Part shown: positions 17,601-25,066 of the stretch, one piece after another | How positions within the stretch are numbered: the first letter of the stretch is position 1 | Layout of the letters: every line of letters starts with the position of its first letter | From: Aureimonas endophytica | GTDB lineage: Bacteria > Pseudomonadota > Alphaproteobacteria > Rhizobiales > Rhizobiaceae | Direction: 5' to 3' | NCBI RefSeq assembly: GCF_014642635.1 | Contig: NZ_BMIQ01000013.1 | Span: 1 to 64,000, forward strand | Length of the DNA: 64,000 nucleotides | Notes under the pieces: model-generated | The model's input: only the letters and a program-made list of their open reading frames with translations | Told to the model about the DNA's origin: nothing | Databases searched by the model: none | Made by a program: the position numbers and the translations under genes

Positions 17601-18535
17601 CGCGCGCCCGTCCGCTTGAGCACGAGCCGTTCCGCGACGCCGACCGTCCAGACGAGGAGCCCCGCCATCACCGAGGCCGCGACGAGGGCCGCCCAGATCT
17701 GCACCGTCTGCCCGTAATAGGAGCCGGCGAGAAGACGGGCGCCAAGCCCCGCCTGCGCCCCGGTCGGCAGTTCGCCGACGATCGCTCCGACCAGCGCCGC
17801 CGCCACCGCCACCTTCATCGAGGCGAAGAGGAAGGGCAGCGAGGCGGGCAGGCGCAGCTTCAGGAGCACCTGCGTGGGGCTTGCGTGATAGGTGCGCATC
17901 AGGTCGGTCAGCATCGTATCGGGCGAGCGCAGCCCCTTCACCATGCCGACGGTGACGGGGAAGAAGGACAGATAGGTCGAGATGATCGCCTTCGGCAGAA
18001 GGCCGGTGATGCCGAGCGAGGCGAGGACGACGATGATCATCGGCGCGACCGCCAGGATCGGGATCATCTGGCTGGCGACGATCCAGGGCATCAGGCTCTT
18101 GTCGAGAGTCTTCGAATGGATGATCCCGATGGCCAGCGCGATGCCGAGCCCGGTGCCGATGGCGAAGCCGAGCAGCGTCGAGGACAGGGTCACCCAGGCA
18201 TGGAAGAGGAGCGAGCGCGGCGAGGTCACGCGCATCTCGACGACGGTCTTCCAGAGTTCGGCGACGACCTGGTGCGGGGCCGGCAGGACGGGCCGCTCGG
18301 CCTGCATCGTCTGTGACAGGATCTCGGAAAAGCCCGGCGCGCCGCCGGCCCGCGTCAGGCGGTCGACTGTGGTCTGCCAGTTGAGGAAGGCGGTGCCGAG
18401 ATACCAGAGAAGCACGATGGCGAGCGCGACGACGAGGACGGGCAGGACCTTGCCGCCCATCGCCCGCGACACCCATCCCGGCGCGGCGCTCCGCCCGACG
18501 CCCCCGCCCGGCGCGGCGATCGGCGCGCCGCTCAT
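17597..18535 (-). CDS. ABC transporter permease, SsuC/NrtB type (first permease)
   Basis: Inner-membrane permease, 312 residues. It has a soluble N-terminus of about 28 residues, a first membrane helix (VLPVLVVALAIVLLWYL) and the BPD domain with the coupling loop MRTYHASPTQVLLKLRLPAS near residue 210. It is paralogous to the next permease, giving a heterodimer. Its start codon overlaps the end of the upstream DUF559 gene by four bases, although that gene is functionally unrelated. Confidence 0.9.
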   Translation of the reverse strand: MSGAPIAAPGGGVGRSAAPGWVSRAMGGKVLPVLVVALAIVLLWYLGTAFLNWQTTVDRLTRAGGAPGFSEILSQTMQAERPVLPAPHQVVAELWKTVVEMRVTSPRSLLFHAWVTLSSTLLGFAIGTGLGIALAIGIIHSKTLDKSLMPWIVASQMIPILAVAPMIIVVLASLGITGLLPKAIISTYLSFFPVTVGMVKGLRSPDTMLTDLMRTYHASPTQVLLKLRLPASLPFLFASMKVAVAAALVGAIVGELPTGAQAGLGARLLAGSYYGQTVQIWAALVAASVMAGLLVWTVGVAERLVLKRTGAR

Positions 18536-19038
18536 GCGGGCCTCCCCAAAGCCATGTCAGGATAAGGCGCCCCGCCCTCTCCCGAGTCGGGAGAGGGTGC
18601 CGAGCGCAGCGAGGCGGGTGAGGGAATGACGGGCGCGAACCGCAGACCATGGATCAGCCCCCCACCATCGCATGGTTCGGTCACACGACCGCCCAGCACG
18701 GCGAGGATCGTTTCACAAACCGCCCCGCGCTCGCGCAGAACTTCCTCGTTCCAGAACCGCAAGACGGCCCAGCCGTGGGATTGCAGATAGACGGTTCGTG
18801 TTTCGTCGCTCCGACGATCGGCATGCTGGCTACCATCGAGCTCGATGATCAGATGACGCGCACGACAGGCGAAATCCGCGATGTAAGGTCCGATCGGAAG
18901 CTGCCGCACGAAGCGAAAACCATTCAGCCGCCGCCCCCGCAATTCCGACCACATCCAGGTCTCGGCATCGGTGGCGGCATGTCGCAGGTCGCGGGCATTC
19001 TGGAGCAAGGCTGCCGGCGTCGCGCGAGGCTCCCTCAT
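18532..19038 (-). CDS. DUF559 domain protein, Vsr-like nuclease fold
   Basis: A 168-residue protein beginning MREPRATPAALLQNARDLRH. It has the DUF559 signature: TDAETWMWSELRGRRLNGFRF, QLPIGPYIADFACRARHLIIE (partly quoted), and LDGSQHADRRSDETRTVYL, then WAVLRFWNEEVL. This is the fold of very-short-patch-repair-like endonucleases, with Asp/Glu/Gln-His candidates. The C-terminal tail of about 30 residues (SPASLRSAPSPDSGEGGAP) is translated repeat sequence and is not conserved domain. The start lies in the right inverted repeat and the tail reads through the left one. The function of DUF559 genes of this type is unknown. Confidence 0.88.
   Translation of the reverse strand: MREPRATPAALLQNARDLRHAATDAETWMWSELRGRRLNGFRFVRQLPIGPYIADFACRARHLIIELDGSQHADRRSDETRTVYLQSHGWAVLRFWNEEVLRERGAVCETILAVLGGRVTEPCDGGGLIHGLRFAPVIPSPASLRSAPSPDSGEGGAPYPDMALGRPA
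18575..18629. repeat. Left inverted repeat of the DUF559 unit
   Basis: A perfect palindromic head (18575-18597, stem of CCCTCTCCCGA type) is followed by TGCCGAGCGCAGCGAGGCGGG and TGAGGGAATGA. The match to the right repeat holds over about 45 bases, with a seven-base insertion (AGCGCAG region). Confidence 0.8.
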
Positions 19039-19074
19039 CCGCCTGCCGGCACCTTCTCCCGACTCGGGAGAAGG
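19030..19074. repeat. Right inverted repeat of the DUF559 unit
   Basis: This is the reverse-complement partner of 18575-18629. It contains the start codon of the DUF559 gene (19036-19038), so the gene cannot be separated from the repeat. Confidence 0.8.
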
Positions 19075-19102
19075 ACGCGGCTTTACCGCCCCCTCCCCGT
19101 CC

Positions 19103-19891
19103 TCAATCATAGCTGTGCCCCGCCCGCAGCCCTTCGCGCACGCGGTGGGCGATGTCGAGGAAGCGCGGCGTCTCGCGGATTTCGAGCGGCCGGTGCGGGC
19201 CGAGATCGCAGTCGACGATCTCGTGGATCCGGCCGGGGCGCGGGCTCATCACCACGATGCGGGTCGAGAGGAACACCGCCTCGGGGATGGAATGGGTGAC
19301 GAAGACGACCGTCTTGCGCGTCTTCGCCCAGAGCTTCAGCAATTCCTCGTTGAGGCGGTCGCGGACGATCTCGTCCAGGGCGCCGAAGGGCTCGTCCATC
19401 AGGAGAAGGTCGGGATCGAAGGACAGGGCCCGCGCGATCGAGGCGCGCTGCTGCATGCCGCCGGACAATTGCCAGGGAAACTTGCCGCCGAAGCCCTTCA
19501 GCCCGACGAGATCGAGCCCCGCCTCGACGCGTCGGCGCCGCTCCGCTCTGCCGTGCCCCATGATCTCCAAAGGCAGGCCGACATTGCCGGCGATGGTGCG
19601 CCAGGGATAGAGCGCCGCCGCCTGGAAGACATAGCCATAGGCGCGCGCCCGCCGCGCTTCGTCCGGCGTCAGGCCGTTCACCGCGATCGTGCCGCCGCTC
19701 GGCCGTTCGAGATCGGCGATGACGCGCAGCAGCGTCGTCTTCCCGCAGCCCGACGGGCCGATGAAGGAAACGAACTCCCCCCGGCCGATCGTCAGGTCGA
19801 CGTCCTTCAGGGCATGGACGGGACCGTCCGCCGTCTGGAAGGTCAGGGACAGGCCCTTGGCCGCGATGACCGGTGCGCCGCTCTCAGACAA
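19103..19891 (-). CDS. ABC transporter ATP-binding protein, SsuB/NrtD type
   Basis: Cytoplasmic ATPase of the importer. The 262-residue product has Walker A GPSGCGKTT near residue 41, the Q-loop, the signature LSGGMQQRASIARAL near 142, Walker B LLLMDEPFGALD near 163 and the H-loop VTHSIPEA near 198. All catalytic motifs are intact. It is separated from its permease genes by the DUF559 unit and overlaps the NUDIX gene by eight bases. Confidence 0.93.
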   Translation of the reverse strand: MSESGAPVIAAKGLSLTFQTADGPVHALKDVDLTIGRGEFVSFIGPSGCGKTTLLRVIADLERPSGGTIAVNGLTPDEARRARAYGYVFQAAALYPWRTIAGNVGLPLEIMGHGRAERRRRVEAGLDLVGLKGFGGKFPWQLSGGMQQRASIARALSFDPDLLLMDEPFGALDEIVRDRLNEELLKLWAKTRKTVVFVTHSIPEAVFLSTRIVVMSPRPGRIHEIVDCDLGPHRPLEIRETPRFLDIAHRVREGLRAGHSYD

Positions 19892-20306
19892 GGGCGGCCT
19901 CGGGCTCAGCGGCGAGCCTTCGCGCCAGCGGCAGGAGATGCTCGGCGGTCAGCGCCGCGAGCGGCAGCGCCGTTCCCTCCCTCGGGTCGATCCACACCGC
20001 CTCCTCGATCTCGGCCGCGGCGCGGACCGCCTCGGCGGTGCGCAGGCTGAAGACATGCGCGACGACGATCGTGTCGGGTTCGTTGGCGGCCGGCGCGGTG
20101 AAGACGCCATGCGCGGTCAGCGCGGCCGGCGCGACGCGGAGGCCCAGTTCCTCGCCGATCTCGCGCGCGGCGGCGGCAACGAAGCTCTCGCCCGCTTCCG
20201 GCTTGCCGCCCGGCTGCATGAAGCGCAGCGTGCCGCGCTTGCGCACGAGCAGCGTCCGGCCTTCCGGGTTGATCAGGATCGCCGCGGCGACCGAAATCTC
20301 GCGCAT
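19884..20306 (-). CDS. NUDIX hydrolase
   Basis: A 140-residue NUDIX enzyme starting MREISVAAAILI. The NUDIX box is complete: GGKPEAGESFVAAAAREIGEELG at about residues 34-56 (parts quoted; pattern GX5EX7REUXEEXGU). The protein follows dihydropyrimidinase by seven bases and overlaps the ATPase gene, so it is part of the pyrimidine operon. The substrate is unknown; hydrolysis of a damaged or excess nucleotide would fit the context but is inference. An upstream in-frame ATG adds 32 Arg-rich residues inside hydA and is rejected. Confidence 0.9.
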   Translation of the reverse strand: MREISVAAAILINPEGRTLLVRKRGTLRFMQPGGKPEAGESFVAAAAREIGEELGLRVAPAALTAHGVFTAPAANEPDTIVVAHVFSLRTAEAVRAAAEIEEAVWIDPREGTALPLAALTAEHLLPLARRLAAEPEAALV

Positions 20307-20313
20307 GCGCCGC

Positions 20314-21762
20314 TCACACCCCCGCCGGAATGCCGGACCGCGCCACCGGACGCGGCGCGACGAGATCCTTCCAGGTGGAGAGCGCCCGGCCGACCGGCGC
20401 ATGGCTCGGCCGCTCGATGAAGCGCCCCGCTCCCGTCTCGGCCCGCACCTCGCCGTCGCGATAGGCGATCCTGCCGCCGGAAAGGGTCACGGCCGGCAGG
20501 CCCTTCAGCTCGAAGCCCTCGAAGACATTGTAGTCGATCGCCGATTTCTGCGTCGCGGCGCGGATGGTCTTCGTCGCATGAGGATCGAAGATCACGAGAT
20601 CGGCGTCGGCGCCCGGCAGGATGGCGCCCTTTCGGGGATAGACGTTGAGGATCTTCGCGATGTTCGTGGAGGTGACGGCGACGAACTCGTTCATCGTCAG
20701 CCGGCCGGTGTTCACGCCCTTCGTCCAGAGCACGGCGAGGCGATCCTCCAGCCCGCCGGTGCCGTTCGGGATCTTGGTGAAGTCGCCGAGGCCGAAGCGC
20801 TTCTGCTCCGTCGTGAAGGCGCAATGGTCGGTCGCCACGACCTGGAGCGAGCCGGAGGCGAGGCCGGCCCAGAGCGAATCCTGGTGCTTCCGGTTGCGGA
20901 AGGGCGGGCTCATCACGCGCCGCGCCGCATAGTCCCAGTCGGGATTGAGATATTCGCCCTCGTCCAGCGTCAGATGCTGGACCAGCGGCTCGCCGAAGAC
21001 GCGCATGCCGGCTTGGCGCGCCCGGCGGATCGCCTCGTGGCTCTCCTCGCAGGAGACATGGACGACATAGAGCGGCACGCCCGCCTGATCGGCGATCATG
21101 ATGGCGCGGTTCGTCGCCTCGCCCTCCACCTGGGGCGGGCGGGAATAGCCATGCGCCTCCGGGCCGCGATTGCCCTCGGCGAGCAGCTTCTGCTGGAGCG
21201 AGGCGACGACGTCGCCGTTCTCGGCATGGACGAGCGGCATGGCGCCGAGCTCGGCGCAGCGCTGGAACGAGGCGAACATCTCGTCGTCGTTCACCATCAG
21301 CGCGCCCTTATAGGCCATGAAATGCTTGAAGGTGTTGATGCCGCGCGCCACCACTTCCGGCATCTCGTCGAAGACCTGGCGACCCCACCAGGTGACCGCC
21401 ATGTGGAAGGAGAAGTCGCAGCGCGCCTTGCCCGCCTTCTGGTGCCATTCCTGCAAGGCCTCGATCAGGCTCTGCTCGGGCGCCGGCAGGCAGAAATCCA
21501 CCACCATCGTCGTGCCGCCCGCCAGCGCCGCCGCCGTGCCGGTGTCGAAATCGTCGGAGGAGAAGGTGCCCATGAAGGGCATTTCGAGATGGGTATGCGG
21601 ATCGATGCCGCCCGGCAGGACATAGGCGCCGGACGCGTCGATCACCTCGTCGCCGGAAAGATCCGGCCCGACCGCGACGATGCGCGTGCCCTCGACCAGC
21701 ACGTCCGCCTTCTGGGTGAGATCGGCGGTGACGACGGTCCCGCCCTTGATCGCGATGGTCAT
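20314..21762 (-). CDS. hydA: Dihydropyrimidinase (hydantoinase)
   Basis: Cytoplasmic zinc amidohydrolase that opens dihydrouracil or dihydrothymine to the N-carbamoyl-beta-amino acid. The 482-residue product has the metal-binding HTH pair at residues 56-58 (GGIDPHTHLEMPF), the carboxylated Lys in HFMAYKGALM near 152, metal His residues in VHAENGD (about 180) and VVHVSCEE (about 236), and the catalytic Asp in VVATDHCAF (about 316). Length is normal. It is the second step of the pathway begun by PreTA. Confidence 0.94.
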   Translation of the reverse strand: MTIAIKGGTVVTADLTQKADVLVEGTRIVAVGPDLSGDEVIDASGAYVLPGGIDPHTHLEMPFMGTFSSDDFDTGTAAALAGGTTMVVDFCLPAPEQSLIEALQEWHQKAGKARCDFSFHMAVTWWGRQVFDEMPEVVARGINTFKHFMAYKGALMVNDDEMFASFQRCAELGAMPLVHAENGDVVASLQQKLLAEGNRGPEAHGYSRPPQVEGEATNRAIMIADQAGVPLYVVHVSCEESHEAIRRARQAGMRVFGEPLVQHLTLDEGEYLNPDWDYAARRVMSPPFRNRKHQDSLWAGLASGSLQVVATDHCAFTTEQKRFGLGDFTKIPNGTGGLEDRLAVLWTKGVNTGRLTMNEFVAVTSTNIAKILNVYPRKGAILPGADADLVIFDPHATKTIRAATQKSAIDYNVFEGFELKGLPAVTLSGGRIAYRDGEVRAETGAGRFIERPSHAPVGRALSTWKDLVAPRPVARSGIPAGV

Positions 21763-21777
21763 GGTTCCGTTCCCAAG

Positions 21778-22110
21778 TCAGATTTCGGCCAGGCCGAGCG
21801 TTATCGTGAGGGACCGCGCCAGCCGGCGCAGGTTGTCGTCGTCGAGACGGCCGATGATCTGTCCGATCTTCGAGCGGTTGGCCGCCTGCAGCTTGTCGAC
21901 CATGATCTCGGAGGGGAGTCGCAAGCCATTTTCCAGGGTCGGCTCGAGGGTCACGCGGAAGATGCTCGGATCGGATGAGTAGCTGCTGATGGGACAGAGA
22001 AGAACGGTGCGGATCGTTTCGGTCAGAACGTCGGTCTGAACGATGACGGCCGGTCTCGGCTTACCGGCATCGCCCGGCAAGGATACCGTGACGACATCGC
22101 CGCGCTTCAT
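21778..22110 (-). CDS. mazF: MazF/PemK-like toxin
   Basis: A 110-residue protein beginning MKRGDVVTVSLPGDAGKPRPAVIVQ, the MazF beta-barrel with the KPRPAVIV strand. The conserved PISSYSSDPSIFRVTLEP and SEIMVDKLQAANRSKIGQ blocks follow. MazF proteins are sequence-specific endoribonucleases. The ATG at 22110 overlaps the antitoxin stop by four bases, and GGATCAG-type sequence precedes it. It is a typical intact toxin by sequence, located inside the pyrimidine operon. Confidence 0.9.
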   Translation of the reverse strand: MKRGDVVTVSLPGDAGKPRPAVIVQTDVLTETIRTVLLCPISSYSSDPSIFRVTLEPTLENGLRLPSEIMVDKLQAANRSKIGQIIGRLDDDNLRRLARSLTITLGLAEI

Positions 22111-22328
22111 ATCTGATCCTCGCCCTCCCACATGTCCTTCTGAACCAGCTCGAGCCAATCCATGACGCCTTCGTCTTCATCGGCGCGCGCGATCCGCTGC
22201 CCCTCCTCGACCGCAAGCGCCCTGAGATCAGGATCGGACAGATCGGGAACCCAAAGCTCCACGGGCCGATAGCCCTTCGCCAGAAGCTCGGCGCGTTCCG
22301 TATCGCTCAACTCTCTCGGCCGTCCCAT
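22107..22328 (-). CDS. mazE: MazE-family antitoxin (DUF3018-like)
   Basis: A 73-residue protein with SDTERAELLAKGYRPVELWVPD and an acidic C-terminal half, the layout of the DUF3018 antitoxins that pair with MazF. The Arg/Lys-rich N-terminus should bind DNA and the acidic tail the toxin. Antitoxin precedes toxin with a four-base overlap, the normal order. It begins 30 bp after the amidohydrolase stop. Confidence 0.87.
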   Translation of the reverse strand: MGRPRELSDTERAELLAKGYRPVELWVPDLSDPDLRALAVEEGQRIARADEDEGVMDWLELVQKDMWEGEDQI

Positions 22329-22358
22329 TGCCCCAGCCTCCCATCGCTCCGGTTCGCC

Positions 22359-23606
22359 CTATTCCGCGATGCCCGCCGTCTCGACCACCGCGTGCAGCAG
22401 GACGTCGGCGCCGCGCTTCGCCCAGTCCTTGGAGATCTCCTCCGCCTCGTTATGCGACAGGCCGTCGACGCAGGGGCAGAAGATCATCGCGGTCGGCGCG
22501 ATGCGGTTGATCCAGCAGGCGTCGTGGCCGGCACCCGAGACGATGTCGCGATGCGACAGGCCGAGCCGCTCGGCGGCACCGCGCACGGCCGCGACGCAGG
22601 CCGGATCGAAGGCCACCGGATCGAAATGGCCCGCCACCTGGATGTCGTGGCCGAGCCCGAGTTCGCCCGCGACGGAAGCGATGCCCGCCTCGATCCGCTC
22701 GCGCATCGCGTCCAGCACGGCCTTGTCGGGCGAGCGGATGTCGATCGTGAAGGTGACGCGGCCGGCGATGATGTTGCGCGAATTCGGATAGACCTCGACA
22801 TGGCCGATGGCGCCGACCGCGTTCGGCTGATGCTCCATCGCCACCTGATGGACGAGCTCGGTGACCCGCGCGAGGCCGAGGCCGGCATTGCGGCGCTTGG
22901 CCATCGGCGTCGAGCCGGTATGCGATTCCTTGCCGGTCAGCGTCACTTCCAGCCACCACAGCCCCTGGCCATGGGTGACGACGCCGATATCGATGCCCTC
23001 GTCCTCCAGGATCGGCCCCTGCTCGATGTGATATTCGAACAGCGCCCGGATCGGCCGCCCGCCGACCGGCTCGTCGCCCTCCCAGCCGATGCGCCGCAGC
23101 TCGTCGCCGAAGCGCTTGCCGGCGGCGTCCCGGCGGTCCTTGGCCCAGGCCTCGTCATGAAGGCCGGCGAAGACGCCGGAGGCGAGCATCGCCGGGGCGA
23201 AGCGGGTTCCCTCCTCGTTCGTCCAGTTGACGACGACGATCGGATGGCGCGTGCGGATCTCGAGATCGTTCAGCGAGCGCACGAGTTCCAGCCCGGCGAG
23301 GACCCCGAGCACGCCGTCGAACTTGCCGCCGGTCGGCTGGGTGTCGAGATGGCTGCCGACATAGACCGGCGGCAGATCGGGCTCGGCGCCCTCGCGCCGG
23401 GCGAACATGTTGCCGATCGTGTCGACGCTCAGGGTCATGCCGGCCGCCTCGCACCAGCGCTTGAAGAGATGGCGTCCCTCTCCGTCCGCGTCGGTGAGGG
23501 TCTGGCGATTGTTGCCGCCGGCGATGCCGGGGCCGATCTTCGCCATCTCCATCAGGCTGTCCCAGAGCCGATCGCCGTCGATCTGGATATTGGATTCGAG
23601 GGCCAT
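22359..23606 (-). CDS. Zn-dependent N-carbamoyl-beta-alanine amidohydrolase (M20 family)
   Basis: Cytoplasmic M20/AmaB-type hydrolase predicted to release CO2 and ammonia from N-carbamoyl-beta-alanine or its methyl form, leaving the beta-amino acid. The 415-residue product has metal ligands in VGSHLDTQPTGGKFDGVLG near residues 83-100 and in WTNEEGTRFAP near 125. FEYHIEQGPILE lies near 190 and SGAGHDACWI near 365. The set is complete. Related enzymes act on allantoate or hydantoin-derived carbamoyl amino acids; the neighbours favour the pyrimidine substrate. Confidence 0.9.
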   Translation of the reverse strand: MALESNIQIDGDRLWDSLMEMAKIGPGIAGGNNRQTLTDADGEGRHLFKRWCEAAGMTLSVDTIGNMFARREGAEPDLPPVYVGSHLDTQPTGGKFDGVLGVLAGLELVRSLNDLEIRTRHPIVVVNWTNEEGTRFAPAMLASGVFAGLHDEAWAKDRRDAAGKRFGDELRRIGWEGDEPVGGRPIRALFEYHIEQGPILEDEGIDIGVVTHGQGLWWLEVTLTGKESHTGSTPMAKRRNAGLGLARVTELVHQVAMEHQPNAVGAIGHVEVYPNSRNIIAGRVTFTIDIRSPDKAVLDAMRERIEAGIASVAGELGLGHDIQVAGHFDPVAFDPACVAAVRGAAERLGLSHRDIVSGAGHDACWINRIAPTAMIFCPCVDGLSHNEAEEISKDWAKRGADVLLHAVVETAGIAE

Positions 23607-23614
23607 GGCGGGTC

Positions 23615-24943
23615 TCAGTCGAGCGAGGCGAGAACGGACTTCAGCGTATCGACGATCTCGCCGATCTGGCTCTCCTCGATGATCAGCGGCGGCGACAGCG
23701 CGATGATGTCGCCGGTGGTGCGGATGAGGAGGCCCTTCTCGTAGGCCTTCACGAAGGCGGCGAAGGCGCGCTTCGTCGGCTGGCCGGCGATGGGTTCGAG
23801 CTCGACCGCGCCGATGAGGCCGATGGTGCGGATGTCGATGACGTGCCGCGCGCCCTTCAGCGAATGGATCGCCTCGGCCCAGACCGGGGTCAGCGCCTTC
23901 GCCCGCTCGAACAGCCCTTCCTCCTTGTAGGTCTCAAGCGTGGCGAGGGCGGCTGCGGAGGCGATCGGATTGCCGGAATAGGTATAGCCGTGGGCGAATT
24001 CGATCATGTGCTCCGGCCCCTGCATGAAGGCCTGATAGATCGTGTCGCGCACGAAGACGGCGCCCATCGGGATGACGCCGTTGGTCAGGCCCTTGGCCGT
24101 GACGATGATGTCCGGCACCACGTCGAAATGGTCGGCGGCGAAGGCGGCGCCGAGCCGGCCGTAGCCGGTGATCACCTCGTCGAAGATGAGAAGGATGCCG
24201 TGCTGGTCGCAGATCTCGCGCAGCCGCTTGAGATAGCCCTTCGGCGGCGGCAGCACGCCGGTGGAGCCGGCCACCGGCTCGACGATCACGGCCGCGATGG
24301 TGGAGGGATCGTGCAGCTGCGCGATGCGCAGGAGATCGTCGGCAAGCTCGGCGCCATGCTCCGTCTCGCCCTGCGGATAAGGATTGCGCGCCGGATCATG
24401 GGTGTGGCGCATATGGTCGACGCCGGTGAGCAGCGTGCCGAACATCTTGCGGTTGCCGACGATGCCGCCGACCGAGATGCCGCCGAAATTGACGCCGTGA
24501 TAGCCGCGCTCGCGCCCGATCAGCCGGAAGCGCCCGCCCTCGCCCCGGACCCGCTGATAGGCGAGCGCGATCTTGAGCGCCGTGTCGACCGATTCGGAGC
24601 CGGAATTGGTATAGAACACGTGGTCGAGCCCGGGCGGCGCGATGCTGACGAGCCGGGAGGCGAGCTCGAAGGCCTTGGGATGGCCCATCTGGAAGGCGGG
24701 AGCGTAGTCGAGCTCGGCTGCCTGTTTCTGGATCGCCTCGGTGATCTTCGGCCGGCAATGGCCGGCATTGACGCACCAGAGCCCGGCGGTGCCGTCGAGC
24801 ACTTGGCGCCCGTCGGCGGTCACGTAATGCATGTCCTTGGCGCCGACGAACATGCGCGGCGCCTGCTTGAACTGCCGGTTCGCCGAGAACGGCATCCAGA
24901 AGGCTTCCAGATTGTTGGTCTGGACGGGCGACATGTCGTTCAT
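23615..24943 (-). CDS. Omega-amino acid:pyruvate transaminase (class III)
   Basis: PLP-dependent class III aminotransferase, 442 residues from the ATG at 24943, which has GGAG 11 bases upstream. It shows PHFTPF-like EAFWMPFSANRQFKQ at the N-terminus, YTNSGSESVDTALKIA near residue 115, LIFDEVITGYGRLG near 255 and the PLP lysine in IIVTAKGLTNG near 285. Beta-alanine:pyruvate transaminases share this layout. As first gene of the operon next to the carbamoyl hydrolase it should convert beta-alanine to malonate semialdehyde. A longer in-frame start at 25009 lies across the operator and is rejected. Confidence 0.92.
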   Translation of the reverse strand: MNDMSPVQTNNLEAFWMPFSANRQFKQAPRMFVGAKDMHYVTADGRQVLDGTAGLWCVNAGHCRPKITEAIQKQAAELDYAPAFQMGHPKAFELASRLVSIAPPGLDHVFYTNSGSESVDTALKIALAYQRVRGEGGRFRLIGRERGYHGVNFGGISVGGIVGNRKMFGTLLTGVDHMRHTHDPARNPYPQGETEHGAELADDLLRIAQLHDPSTIAAVIVEPVAGSTGVLPPPKGYLKRLREICDQHGILLIFDEVITGYGRLGAAFAADHFDVVPDIIVTAKGLTNGVIPMGAVFVRDTIYQAFMQGPEHMIEFAHGYTYSGNPIASAAALATLETYKEEGLFERAKALTPVWAEAIHSLKGARHVIDIRTIGLIGAVELEPIAGQPTKRAFAAFVKAYEKGLLIRTTGDIIALSPPLIIEESQIGEIVDTLKSVLASLD

Positions 24944-24993
24944 GGCGAAGACTCCGAGGAATGCCGAGCCGGCTGCGAGGTTCGCGGGCATTC

Positions 24994-25009
24994 TTGACTG
25001 GCTGGTCAA
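24994..25009. promoter_or_regulatory. RutR-like operator upstream of transaminase operon
   Basis: TTGACTGGCTGGTCAA matches the Escherichia coli RutR box TTGACCA-NN-TGGTCAA at 12 of 14 fixed positions. It lies 51 bp before the transaminase ATG and 58 bp before the rutR ATG, where it can control both divergent genes. Confidence 0.8.
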
Positions 25010-25066
25010 AATCCAGGCTAGAAGGGCGATCGGGACCGGTCAAGCGGGAAGGAAAAAGGGGACGCG

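Larger units (their letters stand above)
18575..19074. mobile_element. 500-bp inverted-repeat unit carrying a DUF559 gene
   Basis: The left end (18575-18629) reads CCCTCTCCCGAGTCGGGAGAGGGTGCCG in part, then GGCGGGTGAGGGA. The right end (19030-19074), read on the other strand, gives CCTTCTCCCGAGTCGGGAGAAGG, TGCCGGCA, then GGCGGATGAGGGA. The two are imperfect inverted repeats, each with its own hairpin. They bracket the DUF559 gene and interrupt the importer operon between the permease and ATPase genes. No transposase is present. Calling it mobile is inference. Confidence 0.55.

Noticed and set aside
21778-22328. Anti-phage island including the toxin-antitoxin pair and the DUF559 gene
   Set aside because: The two lie 2.7 kb apart, separated by intact pyrimidine and importer genes, and share no promoter or repeat; they look like independent insertions.
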